Assembly: GCA_035296385.1 (NCBI GenBank)
Contig: DATHBB010000146.1
Coordinates: forward strand, 1 to 5,081
DNA length: 5,081 nt
Reading direction: 5' to 3'
From: JAIVJZ01 sp035296385
GTDB lineage: Bacteria; Acidobacteriota; Blastocatellia; Pyrinomonadales; Pyrinomonadaceae
Shown here piece by piece: positions 1 to 4,817 of the stretch (position 1 is the stretch's first letter; each line of letters opens with the position of its first letter). Made by a program: the position numbers and the translations under genes. Below the pieces are notes generated by a model. It did no database searches. It saw nothing but the letters and a program-made list of their open reading frames with translations, and was not told where the DNA came from.

Positions 1-72
1 CGCGTCTTCGTGTTCGACCCGGACACACAAACTTTGCAAATGCGCGTCGGGCTTTATGCTACACTTCATTGA
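1..72 (+). CDS. Possible C-terminal end of an upstream gene (partial)
   Basis: Reading frame 1 is open from the window edge to a TGA at 70-72, giving 23 residues that begin RVFVFDPDTQ and end GLYATLH. The first codons (GTC TTC GTG TTC GAC CCG GAC) have the G/C-ending bias of the genes further on, which is the only reason to call it coding. The other two forward frames are also open here, but they encode less protein-like peptides rich in Cys, Ser and Arg. No domain can be recognised in so short a piece, and it may be noncoding. Confidence 0.22.
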   Translation, partial: RVFVFDPDTQTLQMRVGLYATLH

Positions 73-98
73 CCGGCGCTCAGGCCGGTTCTTACAAC
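69..98 (+). promoter_or_regulatory. Candidate sigma70-type promoter of the ACP-KAS III-MBOAT-SGNH operon
   Basis: TTGACC (69-74) matches the -35 consensus at five of six positions. After an 18-base spacer, TACAAC (93-98) matches the -10 consensus at four of six. Transcription would start near 105, leaving a leader of about 80 bases before the ACP start. The spacer holds an inverted repeat (72-89). A competing but weaker choice is TTGCAA (34-39) with TATGCT (55-60) at a 15-base spacing. The call rests on consensus matching only. Confidence 0.35.
72..89. repeat. Inverted repeat, ACCGGC-N6-GCCGGT
   Basis: ACCGGC (72-77) and its exact reverse complement GCCGGT (84-89) flank the 6-base spacer GCTCAG. 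The repeat lies between the candidate -35 and -10 boxes, where a repressor or activator could bind. It also directly follows the possible upstream stop codon, so as RNA it could be a weak 6-bp terminator hairpin. The bases after it (TCTTACAACT) are not a clean U-run, which argues against an efficient terminator. Confidence 0.4.
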
Positions 99-170
99 TC
101 TTCGCGGAGTCGTCATCAGAGCCAGAGCACACATAACCGACTTCGGAAATTGCCGCACATTACATCTACA

Positions 171-176
171 AGGGAG
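171..176 (+). promoter_or_regulatory. Ribosome binding site of the acyl carrier protein gene
   Basis: AGGGAG ends 8 bases before the ATG at 185. This is a strong Shine-Dalgarno match at a normal distance, and it fixes the start of the carrier protein. Confidence 0.75.
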
Positions 177-184
177 CAAATTTT

Positions 185-427
185 ATGGCTTTGCCGCAGG
201 GCGTCGTGGATTTTCTGAATGAGAGCGCGGAGCGCGCGGGTGCGCCGCAGCCGTCCATCGAAGTTGATCTCTTCAAGTCGGGCGTGCTCGATAGTTTCGC
301 GCTGATAGACTTCGTGTCCGTACTCGAAGAGGAGTGCGGCGTCAAAGTTCCGGACGCAGATGTGACGCCCGCGAACTTCCAGAACATGGCCGCCATCGAA
401 CGCTACGTCGAAGCGCACAAGGGCTGA
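185..427 (+). CDS. Acyl carrier protein, DltC-like style
   Basis: This 80-residue protein has the size and fold pattern of a free-standing acyl/peptidyl carrier protein. The phosphopantetheine site is Ser37 in GVLDSFALIDF (33-43), where a DS motif heads helix II, and acidic residues follow (EEE near 48-50), as expected of a partner-recognition helix. The stretch LFKSGVLDSF recalls DltC, the D-alanyl carrier protein, more than the DSLD motif of the fatty-acid ACP. A holo-ACP synthase must add the arm in the cytoplasm. AGGGAG upstream supports the ATG at 185. The KAS III gene starts 8 bases after the stop, so the two are almost certainly co-transcribed, and this ACP is probably dedicated to the cassette rather than to general fatty acid synthesis. 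The bound acyl group is unknown. Confidence 0.92.
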   Translation: MALPQGVVDFLNESAERAGAPQPSIEVDLFKSGVLDSFALIDFVSVLEEECGVKVPDADVTPANFQNMAAIERYVEAHKG

Positions 428-435
428 CTGACACA

Positions 436-1449
436 GTGGACGCATTCATCACAGGCACGGGCGCGCACGCGCCGTCGCGCGTCGTCGCAAACGAGGAGAT
501 TGCCGCGCGGCTCGGACTCGAAGCCGAGCAGATTTTCAAGTCGTCCGGCATACGGCGCAGGCGTTGGGCCGAACCGCACACGACGACGAGTTCGCTCGCC
601 GCCGTCGCGCTCGAAGGCGCTCTCACGGACGCCGCGCTCGCGCCCGAAGACGTTGACTATCTACTCTTCGGCACGATGACGCCGGATCGCTTCATCCCCG
701 GCAGCGCGTCCGCCGTGCAAAAGAGCGCGGGGCTGCGTGAGATTCCGTGTCTGGACATACGCGCCACCTGCTGCAACGCGCTTTACGGGTTGCAACTGGC
801 GAAGGCGCTCGTCGCATCGGGCGCGGCGCGCTCTGTCGCCGTCTGTCTTGCCGAAGTTCAATCGGCGTGGCTCGATCTCTCGCCCGCCTCGGGCACGCTC
901 TCGATGCTGTTTGGCGACGGTGCGGCTGCCTTCATCGTCTCGAACGAGCCGCGCGAGCGTGCGTTGCAGATCGTGGACATTCAACTCGCGACCGACGGCT
1001 CATACGTTGACGATCTCGGCGTGCGCGCGCCCGGCACCGAGTTCGGCAACGCGCGCACGCACGACGCGGCGGAGTTTGCCGCCGACTACAACGCGCGCAT
1101 GAACGGTCAATCCGTGATCCTGCAAGCCTCGCGGCGCATGTCTGCGGCGTGTCAGACGCTTTTGCAAAAAAACAGTTTGACCGTAGCGGACGTGCGCTGG
1201 ATCGTGCCGCATCAGGCGAACGCGAATTTGCTGGCGCAGGTGGCGCGCTCGCTCCGTTTTCCTTCGGAGCGCGGCGGCGAAGTGGTGAGCGTGCTGGAAG
1301 ACTACGGCAACACTTCTTCCGCTTCGATGGGGATCGCGCTCGATAGTTTGCGGCGCACCACGCGAGTCGCGGCGGGCGACTACCTCTTGCTTCCGGCCTT
1401 CGGCGCGGGCTTCACCTGGGGCGCGGGACTGCTACGGCACCGCGCCTGA
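436..1449 (+). CDS. Beta-ketoacyl-ACP synthase III family protein (FabH-like), GTG start
   Basis: With GTG at 436 as codon 1 the protein has 337 residues, normal for KAS III, and begins (M)DAFITGTGAHAPSRVV, the usual first beta strand. The frame is open further upstream, to an ATG at 334, but that would add 34 Arg-rich residues overlapping the ACP gene out of frame, so it is rejected. The family triad is present: Cys112 (in ATCCNALYGL), His259 (PHQANAN) and Asn292 (YGNTSSAS). Further signatures are SSGIRRRRW (36-44), FGDGAAA (from 159) and a C-terminal GAGFTWGAGLL. KAS III enzymes condense an acyl-CoA or similar starter with malonyl-ACP; the Asn argues for condensation rather than the acyltransferase variants that lack it. 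The site is unusual: a second Cys113 follows the nucleophile, and Asn-Ala replace the common Gly-Phe. The probable partner is the ACP upstream. A possible AAGGG at 419-423 lies 12 bases from the GTG, rather far. Confidence 0.9.
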   Translation: MDAFITGTGAHAPSRVVANEEIAARLGLEAEQIFKSSGIRRRRWAEPHTTTSSLAAVALEGALTDAALAPEDVDYLLFGTMTPDRFIPGSASAVQKSAGLREIPCLDIRATCCNALYGLQLAKALVASGAARSVAVCLAEVQSAWLDLSPASGTLSMLFGDGAAAFIVSNEPRERALQIVDIQLATDGSYVDDLGVRAPGTEFGNARTHDAAEFAADYNARMNGQSVILQASRRMSAACQTLLQKNSLTVADVRWIVPHQANANLLAQVARSLRFPSERGGEVVSVLEDYGNTSSASMGIALDSLRRTTRVAAGDYLLLPAFGAGFTWGAGLLRHRA

Positions 1450-1523
1450 GCGAGCGTAAGTGAGTCAGACGAACCAATCCATCCGGTCGAACTCAACCCA
1501 CATAATTTCGCAGAACCGACGAG

Positions 1524-3002
1524 ATGCTTTTTAACAGTTACATCTTCTGGGTGTTCTTCGCGGTCGTCTTCGCGCTCTACCGCGTGCTCCCGCACCGCAA
1601 GCAGAACCTCATGCTGCTCGCGGCCAGCTACCTCTTTTACGGTTACTGGGACTGGCGCTTCCTCTTCGTCATGCTCTACTCGACCGTCATAGACTACTAC
1701 GCGGCCATCGCCATCGGGCGGAGCGAGTCGAAACAGAGACGCAAACTTATCCTCACCGTTTCGATCTGCGTCCAACTCGGACTGCTCGCCGTCTTCAAGT
1801 ATTACGCCTTCTTCTCTACGGAGGTCGTCGCCGTGCTCGCGCGCTTCGGCGTGCCCGTCTCTTTGCCGACGCTGAACCTGCTCCTGCCCGTCGGCATCTC
1901 CTTCTACACGTTCCAGACGATGAGCTACACGATTGACGTGTACCGTGGGCAGTTCAAGCCGTCGAAGAGTTTCACGGAGTTCGCGCTGTTCGTCAGTTTC
2001 TTCCCGCACCTCGTCGCGGGGCCGCTCGTGCGCGCGACGAAACTGCTGCCGCAGATCAGCAACCCGCGCGTGCGCCGACCGGAAGACTTTCGCGAAGGTC
2101 TGTACCTCGTCATGACGGGGCTGTTCAAGAAAGTTGTCATCGGCGACAACCTCGCGGCCATCGCCAACTCGATCTTCAACACGCCCGCCAACGAGTTGTC
2201 CGGCCTCGAATGTCTCGTCGGCGTCTACGCCTTCGCGTTTCAGATTTACGGCGACTTCTCCGGCTATTCGTCCATCGCGCAGGGCGTGGCGCGCTGGCTC
2301 AACATCGATCTCTCGATCAACTTCCGGATGCCCTACCTCGCCACCTCGCCGAGCGACTTCTGGAATCGCTGGCACATCTCGCTCTCGACGTGGTTTCGCG
2401 ATTACGTCTATGTGCCGCTCGCGCGTCGCGGCGGCGGGCGCGCGACGAAGGGGCGTCTGTATTCGACGCAGGTGATCGTCATGCTGCTGAGCGGACTCTG
2501 GCACGGCGCGGCGTGGACGTTCGTGTTATGGGGGCTGTATCACGGCCTCCTGCTCGCGGGCTACAGGTTTTACACGGAGACCAAACAGCGCATACTGCGT
2601 AAGTGGAAAGGCGCGGACGCCGCAAACGCGACTGCTGCAAATGCGACGGGCGAAGGCGCGACGCTCGCCGGTCGGCTCGTCGCCATGTTCCTGATGTTTC
2701 ACCTCGTCTGTCTGGGGTGGCTGTTATTTCGCGCCGAGTCTGCGACGCAGGCCTGGAGTATGCTGTCGAGGATGTTTACGGATTTCCGCGTGACTTCGTT
2801 CGGCGTCTCGTGCCTCGCGCTCGTCGTGTTCTACGCAGCGCCCTTGATGATCTACGAATTCTGGCTCGACCGCCGCGACGATCTTTTGGAGCTAACGCGC
2901 GTCCGCTGGACGGCGCGCGGATTGGCTTACACCTATTGCGTTTTGATGCTGTGGTTCTTCCCGCCGCCAGTGAGCAATGTCTTCATCTACTTCCAGTTTT
3001 AG
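1524..3002 (+). CDS. MBOAT family membrane O-acyltransferase (AlgI/DltB type)
   Basis: This 492-residue polytopic membrane protein starts with the family N-terminus (MLFNSYIFWVFF, then a YLFYGYWDWRF motif) and ends in FIYFQF, as AlgI-type proteins commonly do. Hallmarks in order are LLPVGISFYTFQTMSYTIDVYRG, FFPHLVAGPL (near 159-168, His162), QIYGDFSGYSSIAQG, DFWNRWHISLSTWFRDY (His284) and GLWHGAAWTFVLWGLYHG (His327), the presumed catalytic histidine. Known relatives move acyl groups from a cytoplasmic carrier to an extracytoplasmic acceptor: DltB takes D-alanine from DltC, and AlgI and PatA supply acetyl groups for alginate and peptidoglycan. With an ACP two genes upstream and an SGNH protein downstream, a carrier-fed acyl transfer is the best inference. 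It lies 74 bases after KAS III with no evident terminator between, and the next gene overlaps its end by 26 bases. The loop near 359-380 is low in complexity and contains a 15-base tandem duplication. No clear Shine-Dalgarno precedes the ATG. Confidence 0.95.
   Translation: MLFNSYIFWVFFAVVFALYRVLPHRKQNLMLLAASYLFYGYWDWRFLFVMLYSTVIDYYAAIAIGRSESKQRRKLILTVSICVQLGLLAVFKYYAFFSTEVVAVLARFGVPVSLPTLNLLLPVGISFYTFQTMSYTIDVYRGQFKPSKSFTEFALFVSFFPHLVAGPLVRATKLLPQISNPRVRRPEDFREGLYLVMTGLFKKVVIGDNLAAIANSIFNTPANELSGLECLVGVYAFAFQIYGDFSGYSSIAQGVARWLNIDLSINFRMPYLATSPSDFWNRWHISLSTWFRDYVYVPLARRGGGRATKGRLYSTQVIVMLLSGLWHGAAWTFVLWGLYHGLLLAGYRFYTETKQRILRKWKGADAANATAANATGEGATLAGRLVAMFLMFHLVCLGWLLFRAESATQAWSMLSRMFTDFRVTSFGVSCLALVVFYAAPLMIYEFWLDRRDDLLELTRVRWTARGLAYTYCVLMLWFFPPPVSNVFIYFQF
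2619..2648 (+). repeat. Two-copy 15-base tandem repeat inside the MBOAT gene
   Basis: Two in-frame 15-base units each encode AANAT (residues 366-370 and 371-375). They differ at three third-codon positions (GCC/GCT, AAC/AAT, ACT/ACG). The repeat lies in a hydrophilic loop between membrane segments and looks like a small linker expansion. Confidence 0.7.
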
Positions 3003-3969
3003 AAACGAGCTAAAGGTCGTCGCGCTCGTCCTCGTCGCGCTCGCGGCGTGCGAACTCGTCGTGCGCCTGCGCGAACAGTCGCTCTCTCTGGACGTGCGCC
3101 ACATACGCCAGATTCCGGACATCTCCGAGCGCCTCGCGCAGGGCGGCGACGACCAACAACAACACCTCCTGCGCGTGCTCTTCATCGGCAACTCGATGAC
3201 GCGCTACGGCGTCGAGCCTGAGATAGTCGAGCGCGAGATGGCAGCGCAGGGCGTCGCGCCGCTTCGCATCGAGCGCGTCTTTCCCGATGCGTCCGCGCTC
3301 CCCGATTGGTACTACGCCTTCAAACGTTACTTCGACGCGCCCGCGCGTGCGCCCGACGTGCTCGTCGTCTGCTTCGCCGCAAACGATCTGCAAGACAGTC
3401 AGCCCGTACACTCCTGGCGGCTCGCGCAGTACTACACGAACCTCGGCGACGTGCCCGAAGTCTTCCGCGAGGACATACGCGATTTCGACAGCCGCGCGGA
3501 GTTTCTGCTCTCGGACGCCTCCGCCGCCTTCGCCAATCGCACGCGCGTGCGCGAACGCGCACTCGACCTCGTCATCCCCGACTACCGCGAGACCGCGCAG
3601 CAGATCAATCGCACGCAGAAATCGCAGACCGGAGAGCGACTCGCGCGCACACAACCGACCTACAGACGGCTCGCGCGGCTCGGACAACTGGCGGAGAGTC
3701 GCGGCGTCCGTGTCATACTCGTGGCGATGCCCGAGCGCGTTGACTACGAACTCGATCCGCAGTTGCACATGGCCGCCGAAGCCGCCGGAATGACGCTCCT
3801 CGACAGCCGCGCCGGACACGGCTTGAATCACGACAGCTACGTTGACGAGATGCACCTCGGTGCGGACGGCGCACGCATCTACAGCCACTTCCTCGCGCGC
3901 CAACTCGCGCCCAAGTTGCAGGGAATTTTCGACGTAAAAAGGCAATCCATCATGGCGACGGGCAAGTAG
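2977..3969 (+). CDS. Membrane-anchored SGNH-fold protein, DltD/AlgJ/PatB-like partner of the MBOAT
   Basis: This 330-residue protein has one N-terminal hydrophobic segment (about 13-29), followed by a domain facing outside the cytoplasm. SGNH-hydrolase blocks are visible: LFIGNSMTRYG with Ser73 as nucleophile, VCFAANDLQD with Asn136, and VDEMHLGADGARIYSHFL with Asp290 and His293 in the DxxH arrangement near the C-terminus. SGNH partners of MBOAT proteins (DltD, AlgJ/AlgX, PatB, WssI) finish acyl transfer onto the acceptor, so this is the likely final transferase; free esterase activity is the alternative. The residues LAAC (22-25) could be a lipobox, but hydrophobic residues continue past Cys25, so an uncleaved anchor fits equally well. 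The ATG at 2977 lies inside the last 26 bases of the MBOAT gene, which suggests translational coupling. The specific activity and acceptor are not readable. It looks like the last gene of the operon. Confidence 0.85.
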   Translation: MSSSTSSFRNELKVVALVLVALAACELVVRLREQSLSLDVRHIRQIPDISERLAQGGDDQQQHLLRVLFIGNSMTRYGVEPEIVEREMAAQGVAPLRIERVFPDASALPDWYYAFKRYFDAPARAPDVLVVCFAANDLQDSQPVHSWRLAQYYTNLGDVPEVFREDIRDFDSRAEFLLSDASAAFANRTRVRERALDLVIPDYRETAQQINRTQKSQTGERLARTQPTYRRLARLGQLAESRGVRVILVAMPERVDYELDPQLHMAAEAAGMTLLDSRAGHGLNHDSYVDEMHLGADGARIYSHFLARQLAPKLQGIFDVKRQSIMATGK

Positions 3970-4103
3970 CCGCGACACAACGACCCGCGCGCGCCGCCTC
4001 TCCCGAATAAACGCACGCTTTTTGCGAATTTCCCGCCAAAAACGACAAAATACTCTCCTTACGCGTTTGCCCTCCGTCCTTCTAAAAGCCCCTTTTAATT
4101 ATG
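3970..4103. other. Intergenic region between the acylation operon and the riboswitch leader
   Basis: No credible gene is present. The sequence changes from GC-rich to more A/T-rich, as expected upstream of a promoter. Two weak hairpins can be drawn: CGCA/TGCG around a T-run near 4012-4026, and TAAAAG/CTTTTA (4083-4097) with a 3-base loop. Neither is a convincing intrinsic terminator, so how the upstream operon ends is unclear. The A/T-rich bases just before 4104 could act as an UP-like element. Confidence 0.45.
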
Positions 4104-4133
4104 TTGACAAACAATGCCAAACCGGTTTAATGT
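4104..4133 (+). promoter_or_regulatory. Sigma70-type promoter of the tandem riboswitch leader
   Basis: A perfect -35 box TTGACA (4104-4109) is followed after 18 bases by TAATGT (4128-4133), or after 16 bases by TTTAAT (4126-4131). Transcription would begin near 4140, about 55 bases before the first aptamer, giving a leader of about 680 bases up to the ATG at 4818. The spacer contains the perfect 10-base palindrome AAACCGGTTT (4119-4128), a possible operator. This is the strongest promoter match in the window and it has the right orientation and position for the riboswitches. Confidence 0.65.
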
Positions 4134-4192
4134 TTATTTGTCCGCTGCGGGCGTCACACATTCGTCCGAAGCGCCGATGTTTTGAAAAGCGA

Positions 4193-4344
4193 CGATTGCA
4201 CACGATAAGGGCAAACCTGTTGCGAAGCAGGGGCGCAAAGCCGTGAGTCTCGAACTCTCTGCGGGGTAAGTTTACGAAGCCGTCAGGCTCTGTAAAACGC
4301 TTCCGCGCGGGCGTTCGAGATTGTCTGGTTGCCGAAGGCAATTG
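4193..4344 (+). promoter_or_regulatory. Cyclic di-GMP-I riboswitch aptamer (GEMM-I), first copy
   Basis: The conserved core is present: GGCAAACC (4210-4217), GGCGCAAAGCC (4232-4242) and GGTTGCCGAAGG (4327-4338), the 3' element of the family. The hairpin CCTGTT-GCGA-AGCAGG (4216-4231) has the GNRA tetraloop that docks into the other arm in known structures. The second arm is closed by 8 perfect pairs, TCTCGAAC (4248-4255) with GTTCGAGA (4313-4320). P1 can form from 4193-4199 and 4338-4344, including one G-U pair. G4211, A4238 and C4332 correspond, by alignment from memory, to Vc2 G20, A47 and C92; G rather than A at the first favours c-di-GMP over cGAMP. The P3 arm is longer than usual, with an inner hairpin (4271-4296). 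It has no adjacent start codon, so how it acts on expression is unclear. Confidence 0.92.
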
Positions 4345-4708
4345 GAGAAAGCCGCCGCTTCAAGTTTTCGCGAGTCCGAAGGCCAGCGCATGGAGTCTGT
4401 TTTGACTTCACACGCGAGCGCCGGTTGGATTTCGAGAAGTTTGAAGTTTCCGCGACCGTAACCATCTGGCGTTTTAACCCTTAAGTCGTCAGTGGTCTCT
4501 CGCGCTTCTCCTACCTTTCCTTCAGCTCTCATAACACACGAAAACTCTCTTTATAACGCCCGACCGCCAAGGCCGGCGCGCGAGAGACGTTTCTCCGGTC
4601 GCAAAACAGCCCTTCTCGACACTCCTATCTCTCTGCTGTCGCTCTAGATCACCAGAGCAGAGCCGGAACTGCGCCGACACGACGGCGTCAGCAAAGTCCG
4701 GCCATATA
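4345..4708 (+). other. Inter-aptamer leader, apparently noncoding and structured
   Basis: These 364 bases separate the two aptamers. No reading frame with a good ribosome binding site was found; the best small frame (ATG 4390 to TAA 4461, 23 residues) has none. Local pairings include TGGAGTC/GACTTCA (4391-4410, one G-U), CGACCG/CGGTCG (4561-4566 with 4596-4601) and nested hairpins from 4631 to 4702. No stem followed by a clear U-run is visible. TATAAC at 4552-4557 could be the -10 of an internal promoter, but no good -35 accompanies it. The segment may be the expression platform of the first aptamer, a spacer, or an unrecognised RNA element. Confidence 0.5.
4631..4702 (+). other. Alternative RNA hairpins directly upstream of the second aptamer
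   Basis: CTCTGCT (4631-4637) pairs with AGCAGAG (4656-4662), and inside it GCTCT (4641-4645) could instead pair with AGAGC (4654-4658); these two helices exclude each other. The next structure is GCCGGA (4662-4667) with TCCGGC (4697-4702), enclosing CGCCG (4672-4676) with CGGCG (4683-4687). The last hairpin ends 6 bases before the P1 strand of the second aptamer. Pairing is by eye, without an energy calculation. Confidence 0.4.
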
Positions 4709-4809
4709 TCACCGACCAAAGGCAAACCTGTCGCGAGGCAGGGGCGCAAAGCCAGGAGTCTCCCGCTAGCCACACAGGCTCGCGGGAGATCGTCCGGTTA
4801 CCGAAGTGA
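4709..4809 (+). promoter_or_regulatory. Cyclic di-GMP-I riboswitch aptamer (GEMM-I), second copy
   Basis: The same core recurs: GGCAAACC (4721-4728), GGCGCAAAGCC (4743-4753) and GGTTACCGAAG (4796-4806). The hairpin CCTGTC-GCGA-GGCAGG (4727-4742) keeps the GNRA loop, and its closing pair is C-G where the first copy has U-A, a compensatory change. The P3 arm TCTCCCGC (4759-4766) with GCGGGAGA (4782-4789) is an 8-bp stem different in sequence from that of copy one, capped by AGCC/GGCT (4768-4771, 4777-4780). P1 is TCAC (4709-4712) with GTGA (4806-4809). G4722 occupies the ligand-contacting position associated with c-di-GMP preference. The aptamer ends 8 bases before the ATG at 4818, so there is no room for a terminator and control is probably translational. 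Confidence 0.94.
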
Positions 4810-4811
4810 GG
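4808..4811 (+). promoter_or_regulatory. Shine-Dalgarno of the beta-helix protein, overlapping riboswitch P1
   Basis: GAGG lies 6 bases before the ATG at 4818 and is the only plausible ribosome binding site there. Its first two bases belong to the GTGA strand of P1 in the second aptamer, so formation of P1 would partly hide it. Confidence 0.6.
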
Positions 4812-4817
4812 TTCAAG

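Noticed and set aside
1380..2504. Long open frame on the - strand (374 codons) opposite the end of KAS III and most of the MBOAT gene
   Set aside because: Its product is almost entirely charged residues (Arg, Glu, Asp, His) with no domain, as expected for the antisense of a GC-rich gene. The + strand MBOAT with its membrane segments and motifs is clearly the real gene.
3010..3978. Long open frame on the - strand (322 codons) opposite the SGNH gene
   Set aside because: It mirrors the SGNH gene codon structure and has no recognisable motif or ribosome binding site. The + strand frame has the Ser, Asn and DxxH blocks.
4012..4097. Intrinsic terminator for the acylation operon
   Set aside because: The possible stems (CGCA/TGCG and TAAAAG/CTTTTA) are 4 to 6 pairs, mostly A/T in the second case, and are not followed by a convincing U-run.
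4022..4246. 74-codon + strand frame in the leader
   Set aside because: It runs across the promoter and into the core of the first riboswitch, has no good ribosome binding site and yields a basic, featureless peptide.
4390..4461. Small frame of 23 residues between the aptamers, considered as a leader peptide or small gene under the first riboswitch
   Set aside because: No Shine-Dalgarno at a suitable distance and no recognisable protein feature. The ATG lies next to a hairpin (4391-4410).
4210..4753. The repeated segments near 4210-4242 and 4721-4753 as a mobile-element or CRISPR repeat
   Set aside because: Similarity is confined to the conserved riboswitch core and its hairpin, with compensatory changes in the stem. 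The flanks do not match, there are only two copies, and no spacer pattern or target-site duplication is seen.
4193..4809. cGAMP-type (GEMM-Ib) identity for the aptamers
   Set aside because: Both copies carry G just before CAAACC, the position where cGAMP-selective variants usually have A. c-di-GMP is favoured, though only binding assays would settle it.
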